Source of the DNA: Pseudomonadota bacterium
Lineage (GTDB): Bacteria; Pseudomonadota; Alphaproteobacteria; Rhizobiales; Rhizobiaceae
Assembly (NCBI GenBank): GCA_023435335.1
Contig: JAEYRU010000056.1
Coordinates: 1 to 45,114 of the forward strand
Length of the DNA: 45,114 nt
Direction: 5' to 3'
In this document: positions 25,601 to 38,536 of the stretch, piece after piece
Position numbering within the stretch: the first letter of the stretch is position 1
How the letters are laid out: every line of letters starts with the position of its first letter
Made by a program: the position numbers and the translations under genes
Notes under the pieces: generated by a model
What the model saw: the letters and a program-made list of their open reading frames with translations, nothing else
Told to the model about the DNA's origin: nothing
Databases searched by the model: none

Positions 25601-28600
25601 GGCCTGGCCTTCACGGAGCAGGAACGGCTCAAGCTGCGCGATGCGGCGCGCCGCACCTGGCTTTACTTCGAGCATTTCGTGACGGCGGAACACCACATGC
25701 TGCCGCCGGACAATTTCCAGGAAAGCCCCGCCCAGGTCGTGGCCTCTCGTACCTCGCCGACCAATATCGGCATGTACCTGCTTTCAACCGTGTCGGCTCG
25801 CGACTTCGGCTGGATCAGCCTGTCGGAAACGGTCGACCGGATAGCTGCCACGCTGCTCACGGTCGAGAAGCTCGAGCGGCACCGCGGCCATCTCTACAAC
25901 TGGTATGACACGCGCCGATTGGCGCCGCTTGAACCGCTCTACATATCGAGCGTCGACAGTGGCAATTTCGCGGGACACCTCATAGCTGTCTCCTCAGCGC
26001 TGGAAGAATGGGCCGAAGCGCCATCGGCCTACCTTCAGGGCGACTTCAACGGAATCCTCGATACCCTTGCCGTGGTCGAGCAGAGCCTGGCGGACCTTCC
26101 CGACGACCGGCGGCCGCTGCGCCCGCTGCGCAAACGGCTCGAGGACCACATCCGGGGCGTACGCAACGCCGCTTTCACGCTGTTGGCCGAGCCCGAGACG
26201 GCTGCGTTCCGCATGCTCAACCTCACAGTCCTGGCAGGCGATGTTCGCAGGCTGGCCATAGCACTCCACAATGAGACGCGGACGCAGCAGAGTGCCGTCC
26301 TCGCTGATTGGGCGGAGCGGCTCGTCGGAGTCTGCGAGGCGCACGTCGCCGACGCGCATGCCGACACGGGCGCGATCGAGCAGTTGCGCTCGCGCCTGCG
26401 CGACACCGCCCGCCGAGCCCGCACCATCGCATTCGAGATGGATTTTTCTTTCCTCCTGCAGCGCAAGCGGATGCTCCTGTCCATCGGATACCGGGTGCAT
26501 GACCACCAGCTCGATGAAAGCTGCTACGACCTGCTCGCCTCCGAGGCCCGTCTCGCCAGCCTGTTCGCCATCGCCAAGGGCGATATCCCGACGGAGCACT
26601 GGTTCAGGCTAGGCCGTCCGATCGTTGAGATCGGCTTCCGGGGCGCGCTGCTTTCCTGGGCCGGCTCGATGTTCGAGTACCTCATGCCGCCCCTCATCAT
26701 GAACGAGCCGCATGGCGGCATCCTGGCGCAGACCAACAGACTGATCATCCGCCGACAAATTGACTATGCCCGCGCGCGGCGCCTTCCCTGGGGCATTTCC
26801 GAGGCAGCCTATAATGCACGCGACCGCGAGTTGACGTACCAGTACACCAATTTCGGGGTGCCCGGGCTGGGGCTGAAACGCGGACTCGGCTTGAACACCG
26901 TGGTCGCGCCATATGCCACCCTGCTCGCCAGCCAGTTCGCCCCACAGGAAGCCTGCGTCAATCTCGCCCGCCTTGAAAAGCTCGGCGCACTTGGCCGCTT
27001 CGGCTACTACGACGCGATCGACTTCACTCCCTCACGCGTCCCTGAAGGCAAGGAATCGGTAGTCGTCCTCAACTACATGGCCCACCATCAGGGCATGTCG
27101 ATCGTCGCGGCCGGCAACGTCGTGCACGAAGGCAGGATGCGGAACCGCTTCCACGCCGACCCGGTCATCGAGGCGGCCGAACTGCTGCTTCAGGAGAAGG
27201 CCCCGCGCAACATCCCCGTGGCCTCGATACGCGCGGACATAAAGGCCAGGGGTGAAGAGCCGCCTCCGATGGAGGGACCCGACATCCGCGACATCGTCGA
27301 TCCGGCCAACGCTCCAAAGGCGGTCGCGCTCATGTCGGGCGGACGCTACTCCCTCATGGTGACGGCCACCGGCGCCGGCTACAGCCGCTTCGATGGCCTG
27401 GCTGTGACCCGGTGGCATCCCGATCCGGTCGAGGACCGCAGCGGCACCTTCCTCTTCATCCGCGACGCCGAAACAGGGGATTGCTGGTCGGCGACCGCTG
27501 AGCCCCGGTATTTCCCCGGCGAAAACGCGCAGACCATCCTGGCCGACGACAAGGTGACCTTCATCAAGACGGTCGGAAAACTGCGCAGTGAGGTGGAATG
27601 CATCGCGGCCGGCGAGGCGTCTGGAGAGGGCAGGCGAATAACGCTGATCAACGAAGGTCTGAGCGACCGTTTCGTCGACGTCACGTCCTACGCCGAACTG
27701 GTGCTGGGCCCGGAGGTAGCGGACAACGCCCACCCTGCCTTTTCCAAGATGTTCGTCGAAACCCGGATCGATGATGAACGCCCGGTCATCTTCGCGCGAC
27801 GCCGCGGTCGCGGCCCCGGGGATCGCGAAATATGCGCTGCCCACTTTATTTCCGGTACTTCTGCTCAGGCCGGCGGCTTCGAAGCCGAAACGTGCCGCCG
27901 CGCATTCATCGGCCGGGGCCGAACCCTCGCGAACGCGGCCGCATTCGAGCCGGCAGCTTCCCTGTCGGGACGGGACGGGTTCACCCTCGACCCCGTCTTC
28001 GCCCTGCGCCAGCGGCTGCGGGTGCCAGCCAACCGCAAGGTGAGCATCACATTCTGGACGGTTGCCGGAGACAGCTACGACGACGTGGAGGCTGCAATCG
28101 GGCGGCTTGACTATCCCGAGAGCTTCGAGCGCCAGTCGATGCTGGCCTGGACGCAGTCGCAGGTGCAGACGAGGCATTGCGGCCTGTCGCTGGCCGATGC
28201 CGCCAATGTCCAAAAGCTGGCGCGATACCTGGTCTACCCCGATCACGCGTTGCGCAGTGCTCCGGACTTCATCGCCTCCGGCCTGGGCTCGCAATCCGCC
28301 CTCTGGCCGTTGGGCATTTCCGGAGACTTCCCGATCCTGGCCCTCCGCATTTCTCACCAGTCGGACCTGCCCCTCGTCGGCCAGGCTCTCCGGATGCACG
28401 AGCTGATGCGGGCGCGAGGGCTCATCGTCGATTTCGTGGTGGTGAACGAGCAGGCATCATCCTACGTGCAGGACCTGCAGGTGGCGATCGATGCGATCTG
28501 CGAGAACGCTCGCCTGCGCGGCGACGAACACGGTCCACGCGTACACATCTTCGCGGTGCGGCGCGACCTGATGGATCCGCCGACCTACCAGACGCTGCTC

Positions 28601-31219
28601 GCTGTCGCGCGCGTGGTCTTCCACACCAGGAACGGCAAGGTGGAAGACCAGATGGCCCGAGCCGAGGCGACACGCCGCAAGGAGCGCCGGGCGGAGCGGT
28701 TGCTGGAGGTCGGCCACCAGCAGGCCATCGCGCTCCAACCGAACGCGGCGCAAGCGCCCGACACCGGCGAAGACGCGGGCGCCGACCTGCAGTTCTGGAA
28801 CGGCTTTGGCGGCTTTTCGTCCGATGCGCGCGAGTATGTGGTGCTTCTAGAAAATGGCAGGACAACGCCCCACCCCTGGGTGAACGTGATCGCCAACCGG
28901 GATTTTGGCTTCCATGTCTCGGCTGAAGGAGCTGCATTTTCATGGAGCCGGAACAGCCGCGATTTCCAGTTAACGCCGTGGTCAAACGATCCGGTCGTCA
29001 ATCGTCCAGGCGAAGGTCTCTATGTTCGCGATATGGAAAGCGGCGTGTTGCTGTCCCCCTTCGCCTCACTGGTTCCCGATCCGGCGGCGCGCTACCAGGC
29101 CAGTCATGGTCATGGAGCGAGTACCTTCACTGCACTGCGCGACGACATGGCGCTCGAAGCGACGATGCTGGTCGACACCCAGGACCCGGTGCGCATAACG
29201 CGGTTGACCATCCGCAACAACGGGACGCGAGCGCGAAAGCTGCGCGTGTTCGCCTACGCCGAATGGGTCCTGGCCGACAGCCGCTGGAAGAGCGCGCCTA
29301 CGATCGTGCCCGCCCGCGATGAGATGACGGGCGCGCTGCTCGCCCGCAACCCTTACAGCCTCGAGTTCAGCGACCGAGTCGCCTTCCTCGCCTCGGACGC
29401 TCCGCCGGACGCGTGGACGACCGACCGCATGGAGTTCATCGGCCACCATGGCAGCGTCGTCTGGCCGGCCATGCTGAGCCTTGGGCTCGAACCATCCGGC
29501 CTCGTCGCGGCGGGACACGATCCCTGCGCGATGATCGCGCGTGACGTCGAGGTGGATCCTGGCGGCGCGGTTACCACACTCTGGTTGCTTGGCGACGCCA
29601 CGACCAGAGAGGAGGCACGGGCGCTGGTTCTCGCCCATGCGCCAGTGAGCTTCGACGAGCGCCTCGCGCAAAACGAACGCGTCTGGAACGGTATCCTCGG
29701 CACCTTGCAGGTGAAAACACCGGATCCGGCGCTCGATGCGATGGTGAACGGCTGGCTGCCCTACCAGGCGCTCGCCTGCCGCATAAACGCCCGCGCGGCT
29801 TTCTACCAGGCAAGCGGCGCCTTCGGCTTCCGCGACCAGTTGCAGGACACGCTTGCACTGCTCCTGCACGATCCGTTGCTCGCGCGCGCGCAGATCGTCA
29901 ACGCGGCGTCTCGCCAGTTTCCCGAAGGTGACGTGCAGCACTGGTGGCTTCCGCGCACCGGCGCCGGCGTGCGCACCATGATCTCGGACGACGTCGTGTG
30001 GCTGGCATACGGCGTCGCGCACTATCTCGCGTGCACCGGAGATGCCTCGATTCTGGAAGAGGAGACGCCCTTCATCGTCGGGGATCCCCTCGAACCGGGC
30101 CAACACGACGCTTTTTTCACGCCGAGGCCGAGCGAACAGGCAGGCACCGTCTACGAGCACTGCGCGCGGGCCCTCGACCTCGCCATAGAACGCAAGAGCG
30201 CCAATGGGCTGCCTCTGATCCTAGGTGGGGACTGGAACGATGGAATGAACCGGGTCGGCGAAGGCGGCCGGGGGGAGAGCGTCTGGCTGGGGTGGTTCCT
30301 GCTCAAGACGCTGCACGATTTCGTCCCGATCGCGAAGGAACGCGGTGATGCCAGGCGTGCGTCGCGGTGGCTCGCACACGCACGGCAACTGAAGGCCGCC
30401 CTCGAGGCTACTGGTTGGGACGGCGAATGGTACCGGCGCGGCTCCTTTGACGACGGCGCGCCGCTCGGCTCGCGCCATTCGGACGAATGCCGGATCGATT
30501 CCATCGCGCAATCGTGGAGCGTGCTCTCCGGTCAGGGCGATCCGCAACGTTCGGAGACGGCGATGAACGCAGCCATGCGGTTGCTCGTCGACAATGACCT
30601 GGAGATCGTGAAGCTCTTCACGCCCCCCTTCGACAAGACGGACAAGGAGCCCGGCTATATCAAGAGCTACCCGCCGGGCGTGCGCGAGAACGGCGGTCAG
30701 TACACCCACGCCGCCGCCTGGTTCGCGCTGGCGCTTGCCGAAATGGGCCGCGCCGAGGACTCCCTCGCGGTCTTGCGCATGCTGCTCCCGGTCAATCATG
30801 CCTTGGATTCGGAAGCGGCGGAGCGGTATCGCGTGGAACCCTATGTGATAGCCGCCGACATTTATTCCGAGGGTGACAGGGCGGGCCGCGGCGGCTGGAC
30901 CTGGTACACGGGATCGGCAGGATGGGTCTATCGCGCGGCGGTTGAAGGGATTTTGGGAATCAGGCGGTGCGGAGACCACATCACGCTGCGCCCCGCGCTT
31001 CCGCCATCCTGGCCGGGCTTTTCGGCTACCCTGCGGATCGGCGGCGCCGCCTACCTTATCGAAGTCTCGCGCAGCGCCGGCCGAGCTGGAACCAGCGCAG
31101 CACTGAACGGCCAGCCTGTCAAAATGAAAGGCGGCGATGTAGCGATGATCCCCCTCGCCGCCGACGGCGAGCACGCGGTAACCTTCGTCGTGGGCGCGCC
31201 GCGCAAGAAGAGTCGCTAG
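22613..31219 (+). CDS. ndvB: Cyclic beta-(1,2)-glucan synthase
   Basis: A giant 2868-aa membrane enzyme, the usual size for NdvB/ChvB/Cgs. It primes, elongates and cyclises beta-1,2-glucan from UDP-glucose at the inner membrane. Visible parts: a cytosolic N-terminal region; membrane segments from ~418; a GT84 glycosyltransferase domain with the DxD motif D635-A-D637 (VVTLDADTRM) and later RNHRWARGDWQ; membrane helices around residues 820-870 and 945-1000; a glycoamylase-like region (YNWYDTRRLAPLEPLYISSVDSG; MMAHHQGMS-type motif YMAHHQGMSIVAAGN); two carbohydrate-binding segments; and a C-terminal GH94 phosphorylase domain with GGDWNDGMNRVG (D2540), which controls ring size. No internal stop or frameshift. 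The ATG at 22613 follows an AT-rich promoter region. Confidence 0.97.
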   Translation: MAAQLKRPQPLDDIPTLPPVADQPIRSTYFHEENLRRLGAELARQPRLALVELDFLDFKERQRDNARRIAVVHRAANAAQTAGEPVTPAAQWLLDNYYLVAEAIQQVKRDLPPRFYGELPTVELKNGQRVPRVLAIAWAYVAHTDSGVAPESLKALVDGYQSVQTLKIGELWALPSLLRFVLIENLRRLAMRVNRARIMRNIANDVADRLALAETHGTPEPDLSAYADHACDTAFATQLLYRLRDGSKTAGHALYWLECECERHGTNAEAIIAAEHQTLSSGNVTVGNIIRGLRRIDDQDWSVWFEEVSQVDALLRRAGNYSELEFHSRDQYRAAIEDLARRSELSEYAVTERVIEMARGKTPEARRSANENTPPPGPEATDVGFFLIGRLRQQLEHSIGYRPRWHQRLMRLYRKAGWIGLAVPIALLSVLFLWLADVALDGAGLSPSATVVLLLLFAIPAVEGAVGLFHTLALMFVRPTRLVGYEFREGVPDQARTLVVMPVLIGSRAEIDECARNLEVHHLANTSGELYFAMLSDWPDSQDEQSEADLELLAYAKDQIAALNGRYPAGQVAARFHLLHRGRLYNEQEGRWMGWERKRGKLHELNQLLRGDGQTTFLPTDTPLPRDVVFVVTLDADTRMTRDAAVRLAGKLAHPLNRPVVDPKTGFVQQGYGILQPRVTPSLTTGDEASFFQRVFSSNRGLDPYVFAVSDLYQDVFGEGTFTGKGIYHVDAFEASLRGRVPENTVLSHDLLEGAFARAALVSDIELVEDYPTSYAVDAARNHRWARGDWQLLPFIFDLGAGFSGLSRWKMLDNLRRTLTPILWVAAAIAGWTLLPFTEAAQWLMLLTVALFVAPTFNVMDAIVPKTTSTTLRGHLAALGRDFAFGSALVVLRVNFVAHAAWMMGDAILRTMYRMFVSRRHLLEWRTSSQATQDLQADVSAHYRFMWGSPAIAVLAVGLPLLAGSSGVYIGAIFAAFWASAPAFAWFVSRSAAKEDGLAFTEQERLKLRDAARRTWLYFEHFVTAEHHMLPPDNFQESPAQVVASRTSPTNIGMYLLSTVSARDFGWISLSETVDRIAATLLTVEKLERHRGHLYNWYDTRRLAPLEPLYISSVDSGNFAGHLIAVSSALEEWAEAPSAYLQGDFNGILDTLAVVEQSLADLPDDRRPLRPLRKRLEDHIRGVRNAAFTLLAEPETAAFRMLNLTVLAGDVRRLAIALHNETRTQQSAVLADWAERLVGVCEAHVADAHADTGAIEQLRSRLRDTARRARTIAFEMDFSFLLQRKRMLLSIGYRVHDHQLDESCYDLLASEARLASLFAIAKGDIPTEHWFRLGRPIVEIGFRGALLSWAGSMFEYLMPPLIMNEPHGGILAQTNRLIIRRQIDYARARRLPWGISEAAYNARDRELTYQYTNFGVPGLGLKRGLGLNTVVAPYATLLASQFAPQEACVNLARLEKLGALGRFGYYDAIDFTPSRVPEGKESVVVLNYMAHHQGMSIVAAGNVVHEGRMRNRFHADPVIEAAELLLQEKAPRNIPVASIRADIKARGEEPPPMEGPDIRDIVDPANAPKAVALMSGGRYSLMVTATGAGYSRFDGLAVTRWHPDPVEDRSGTFLFIRDAETGDCWSATAEPRYFPGENAQTILADDKVTFIKTVGKLRSEVECIAAGEASGEGRRITLINEGLSDRFVDVTSYAELVLGPEVADNAHPAFSKMFVETRIDDERPVIFARRRGRGPGDREICAAHFISGTSAQAGGFEAETCRRAFIGRGRTLANAAAFEPAASLSGRDGFTLDPVFALRQRLRVPANRKVSITFWTVAGDSYDDVEAAIGRLDYPESFERQSMLAWTQSQVQTRHCGLSLADAANVQKLARYLVYPDHALRSAPDFIASGLGSQSALWPLGISGDFPILALRISHQSDLPLVGQALRMHELMRARGLIVDFVVVNEQASSYVQDLQVAIDAICENARLRGDEHGPRVHIFAVRRDLMDPPTYQTLLAVARVVFHTRNGKVEDQMARAEATRRKERRAERLLEVGHQQAIALQPNAAQAPDTGEDAGADLQFWNGFGGFSSDAREYVVLLENGRTTPHPWVNVIANRDFGFHVSAEGAAFSWSRNSRDFQLTPWSNDPVVNRPGEGLYVRDMESGVLLSPFASLVPDPAARYQASHGHGASTFTALRDDMALEATMLVDTQDPVRITRLTIRNNGTRARKLRVFAYAEWVLADSRWKSAPTIVPARDEMTGALLARNPYSLEFSDRVAFLASDAPPDAWTTDRMEFIGHHGSVVWPAMLSLGLEPSGLVAAGHDPCAMIARDVEVDPGGAVTTLWLLGDATTREEARALVLAHAPVSFDERLAQNERVWNGILGTLQVKTPDPALDAMVNGWLPYQALACRINARAAFYQASGAFGFRDQLQDTLALLLHDPLLARAQIVNAASRQFPEGDVQHWWLPRTGAGVRTMISDDVVWLAYGVAHYLACTGDASILEEETPFIVGDPLEPGQHDAFFTPRPSEQAGTVYEHCARALDLAIERKSANGLPLILGGDWNDGMNRVGEGGRGESVWLGWFLLKTLHDFVPIAKERGDARRASRWLAHARQLKAALEATGWDGEWYRRGSFDDGAPLGSRHSDECRIDSIAQSWSVLSGQGDPQRSETAMNAAMRLLVDNDLEIVKLFTPPFDKTDKEPGYIKSYPPGVRENGGQYTHAAAWFALALAEMGRAEDSLAVLRMLLPVNHALDSEAAERYRVEPYVIAADIYSEGDRAGRGGWTWYTGSAGWVYRAAVEGILGIRRCGDHITLRPALPPSWPGFSATLRIGGAAYLIEVSRSAGRAGTSAALNGQPVKMKGGDVAMIPLAADGEHAVTFVVGAPRKKSR

Positions 31220-31375
31220 GCGTTTCCCTGTTTACCACCGTCGCAAATGCGGCTTTGAATTTGGCGTCCTTCGCGCGACACTGGAGCAACCGACTCAGCG
31301 GGGACAGCGCGGGCTTCGGGGAAAATGCAGGGCGGGGGCCCTTCGAATTAAGTTAGAAAAAAATCGGGTGCCGGT

Positions 31376-31400
31376 GGAACCATCGACGAAAGCCGCCGTT
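31376..31400 (+). promoter_or_regulatory. EcfG-type (general stress response) promoter of the HWE kinase gene
   Basis: GGAAC (31376-31380), 16-bp spacer, CGTT (31397-31400): an exact match to the EcfG consensus, on the same strand as the kinase gene. The start of transcription would be near 31407, leaving a leader of about 165 nt that contains the stem-loop at 31488-31519. Confidence 0.7.
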
Positions 31401-31487
31401 ATTGGCTTCGACGATGGCGACGAAAGGTTCCCCCTCCCCCAGACCTTGCCCCGCCCCGGCAGTTGCCATCGTCCACTGATCCCCCGG

Positions 31488-31519
31488 CCGGCCGGTGAAT
31501 TCTCGGATTCACCGGCCGG
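31488..31519 (+). other. Stem-loop in the leader of the HWE kinase gene
   Basis: Perfect 13-bp inverted repeat CCGGCCGGTGAAT / ATTCACCGGCCGG with a 6-nt loop (TCTCGG). No T tract follows, so it is not a standard terminator. A second, smaller repeat (GAGGG ... CCCTC, about 31530-31548) lies just after it. It may modulate translation or mRNA stability, or be a dispersed palindromic element. Confidence 0.5.
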
Positions 31520-31571
31520 AAGGGTTTCTGAGGGAGCGCATAGCCCTCCCCACGGTGTCCTGGAGTGGAAA

Positions 31572-32582
31572 TTGGGCAGGGCCAACGACTTGCAACATGA
31601 TGACGAGGAGAGCCGGCGCAACGATCTGCTTGCCGCTATCGTCGAATCCTCCAACGACGCGATCATCAGCAAGGATCTCAATGGAATCGTGACGTCCTGG
31701 AACCGGGGCGCTCAACTCGTATTCGGTTATTCCGCCGAGGAAATGATCGGCCGTCCCATCCTCACCCTCATTCCCGAGGATCGGCACGCAGAAGAAGCTG
31801 ACATTATTGCGCGAATCCGGCGCGGCGAAAAAGTGGAACACTACGACACCGTTCGCCGTCGCCAGGATGGGGAGCTGATTCACGTTTCCCTGAGCATCTC
31901 GCCTATTCGTGCCGAGGGCGGCCGCATCGTCGGCGCCTCAAAGATCGCCCGTGACACCACCGAGCGCGTGCGGGCGGAGCAGACCCAGCGCATGCTGATG
32001 CGCGAGGTGAACCATCGCTCCAAGAACCTGCTGGCGGTGGTCGAGGCCATGGTCCGCAAAACGGCTTCCACGACGCCCCCCCAGGAACTGGTGGTTCGGA
32101 TCTCCCAGCGCCTGCAGGCCCTCTCGGCCATCCAGAACCTGCTCGTCTATGGGGACTGGCGCGGCGTCGACCTGCGCACCCTGATCACGACACAGACTGC
32201 CCCCTATACGGAAGGCCGGATTGAAATCAGTGGACCGCCGGTTCTCCTTCAACCGCCCGCAGCGCAGGCGCTCGGGCTGGCATTCCACGAGCTTTCGACG
32301 AATGCGGCCCGGCACGGCTCGCTCAGCCAGCAGAGCGGAGCAGTGAAGGTCGAATGGACAGTTGAGGAGCGGAACGGCGAGCGCATGCTTGAGCTCTCGT
32401 GGTCGGAGGCGCATGGTCCTGTGGTGGCCGCTCCTGCAAACACTTCCTTCGGCACCACGATCCTGAAACGCGCCACCGAGGATGCGCTGGATGGAACTGT
32501 CACGATAGATTACGCCGCTGGCGGGCTGAGGTGGACGGTGGCCGCGCCGGCAAGGGAAGTGGTGGTTCCAGCGTCCGGCTAG
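31572..32582 (+). CDS. PAS domain HWE-family sensor histidine kinase
   Basis: A soluble 336-aa kinase. Residues ~18-130 are a PAS domain (LLAAIVESSNDAIISKDLNGIVTSWNRGAQLVFGYSAEEMIG) with a PAC-like end (GASKIARDTTERVRAE). The HWE/HisKA_2 dimerisation region follows, with phosphate-accepting H148 in EVNHRSKNLLAVVEAM, then an ATPase domain with AFHELSTNAARHGSLS and the W-x-E motif in LSWSEAHGP. HWE kinases often feed the PhyR-NepR-EcfG general stress pathway of Rhizobiales. No ATG lies near the homology start; TTG at 31572 has GGAG 6 bp upstream and gives a natural length. TTG at 31590 is an alternative. No membrane segment. An EcfG-type promoter lies upstream. No response regulator is adjacent. 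Confidence 0.85.
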   Translation: MGRANDLQHDDEESRRNDLLAAIVESSNDAIISKDLNGIVTSWNRGAQLVFGYSAEEMIGRPILTLIPEDRHAEEADIIARIRRGEKVEHYDTVRRRQDGELIHVSLSISPIRAEGGRIVGASKIARDTTERVRAEQTQRMLMREVNHRSKNLLAVVEAMVRKTASTTPPQELVVRISQRLQALSAIQNLLVYGDWRGVDLRTLITTQTAPYTEGRIEISGPPVLLQPPAAQALGLAFHELSTNAARHGSLSQQSGAVKVEWTVEERNGERMLELSWSEAHGPVVAAPANTSFGTTILKRATEDALDGTVTIDYAAGGLRWTVAAPAREVVVPASG

Positions 32583-32586
32583 CGGC

Positions 32587-36075
<3,489 letters not shown>

Positions 36076-36305
36076 TATTGGATCCCTGATTGCTTCGCCC
36101 GCCATCTGCCGCTGTAATCCGCGAGAATCTCGTGGCGCCACTCTGCCCGGGAGCGCCGCCTGCGTCCACCTCCCGCGGTCAATGCCGCTTGCTTCTCCCC
36201 ACCTGCAGCCCCATTGCGCCGCTTCGAAGATTGCCCGGCGTACCGGGCTTGATCGGCCATGCAAAAACTGAAAACGTGCCGCACAACTTGAGGAGGATTG
36301 CCGGA

Positions 36306-37433
<1,128 letters not shown>

Positions 37434-37447
37434 GGTCCTGGCCAACT

Positions 37448-37466
37448 GGCCTGCCGCTGGCAGGCC
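37448..37466 (+). other. GC-rich stem-loop between the formaldehyde dehydrogenase and methionine-synthase-like genes
   Basis: Perfect 8-bp stem GGCCTGCC / GGCAGGCC with a 3-nt loop, 15 bp after one stop codon and 30 bp before the next start. No T tract follows. It could act as a processing or attenuation element between the two genes. Confidence 0.45.
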
Positions 37467-37495
37467 GCATCCCTACGCGAGCAGCGGGAGGAACA

Positions 37496-38536
37496 ATGCT
37501 CTTCGAACCGACGATCGCTGGCAGCCTGCCCAAGCCAGCCTGGTTGGCCGAGACCGAAAAGCTCTGGCCGAAATGGAAGCTGGAGGGCGCGGAACTCGAC
37601 CAGGCCAAGCGCGACGCCGCGCTCATCTGGATCAAGGAGCAAGAGGACGCAGGGATCGAGACGCTGACCGACGGCGAGCAGTTCCGCACCCATTTCGTCC
37701 ACGGCTTCCTGGAATCGGTCGAGGGGATCGACTGGAACCTGAAGACGAAGATGGGCATCCGCAACAACCGCTACGTCGTCGACGTTCCCACGGTAACGGG
37801 AAAGCCGAAGCTCAGTCGCCCGGTGCACCGCGACGAAACCGCCTTCTGTCGCTCGCATACGAAGAAGCGGCTGAAATGGACCCTGCCCGGCCCGATGACT
37901 ATCTGCGACACGCTGGCGGACGGCCACTTCGGACGCCGCGCCGACATGGCGATGGCCTTCGCGGAAGTGCTCAACGAGGAAGCGCTCGAACTGGAGGCCG
38001 CCGGATGCGACGTGATCCAGTTCGACGAGCCGGCCTTCAACGTCTTCATGGAAGACGTCCGGGAATGGGGCGTCGCGGCCTTGGAGCGTGCCGCGCGCGG
38101 CCTCAAGTGCACGACGGCGGTCCACATCTGCTACGGCTACGGCATCGAGGCCAACATCCAGTGGAAGCAGACGCTTGGCTCGGAATGGCGGCAGTACGAG
38201 GAGATCTTCCCGGCCCTAAACGCGTCTTCCATCCAGCAGGTGTCGCTGGAATGCGCCAATTCGCATGTGCCCATCTCGCTGATCTCGCTGCTACCCGACA
38301 AGGTTCTCCTCGTCGGCGCCATAGACGTCGCCTCCCACGAGGTCGAGACGCCGGAACAGGTGGCAGCGACCATCACCAGCGCACTGGAATACGCCGATGC
38401 GGAGCGAATCCAGCCATGCACCAATTGCGGCATGGCGCCGCTCTCGCGCGCCGTTGCCGTCGGTAAGCTGAACGCACTCGGGGCCGGCGCTGAGTTCGCC
38501 CGGAAACGCATCGTATCAGCCGTGGCGGTCGAGTGA
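37496..38536 (+). CDS. Short cobalamin-independent methionine synthase-like protein (MesD-like core MetE)
   Basis: A 346-aa protein equal to only the catalytic half of MetE (~750 aa). The zinc site is complete: H210 and C212 (VHICYGYG), E252 (VSLECANS) and C311 (CTNCGMAPL). Other typical stretches are TAGSLP-like AGSLPKPAWL, WTLPGPMTICDT and VIQFDEPAFNVF. The wording around HICYGYGIEANIQWKQTLG and ECANSHVPISLI is closest, as far as I can recall, to the folate-independent MesD family, which in other bacteria works with an oxygen-dependent partner, MesX (DUF1852). No DUF1852 gene is in this window. It would transfer a methyl group to homocysteine; the donor is unclear. GGGAGG lies 5 bp upstream of the ATG. 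Its end overlaps the next gene (GTGA). Confidence 0.75.
   Translation: MLFEPTIAGSLPKPAWLAETEKLWPKWKLEGAELDQAKRDAALIWIKEQEDAGIETLTDGEQFRTHFVHGFLESVEGIDWNLKTKMGIRNNRYVVDVPTVTGKPKLSRPVHRDETAFCRSHTKKRLKWTLPGPMTICDTLADGHFGRRADMAMAFAEVLNEEALELEAAGCDVIQFDEPAFNVFMEDVREWGVAALERAARGLKCTTAVHICYGYGIEANIQWKQTLGSEWRQYEEIFPALNASSIQQVSLECANSHVPISLISLLPDKVLLVGAIDVASHEVETPEQVAATITSALEYADAERIQPCTNCGMAPLSRAVAVGKLNALGAGAEFARKRIVSAVAVE

Larger units (their letters stand above)
31220..31571. other. Intergenic region and leader between ndvB and the HWE kinase gene
   Basis: 352 bp without a gene. It holds an EcfG-type promoter (31376-31400), a strong 13-bp stem-loop (31488-31519), a C-rich stretch (31430-31460) and a GGAG before the proposed TTG start. 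The frame of the kinase is open back to an ATG at 31368, but that ATG lies upstream of the predicted transcription start and the intervening translation (Pro/Gly-rich) resembles no protein. Confidence 0.5.

Noticed and set aside
31368..31571. ATG start at 31368 for the HWE kinase
   Set aside because: It precedes the predicted transcription start, runs through a promoter and a 13-bp hairpin, and encodes low-complexity sequence without homology.
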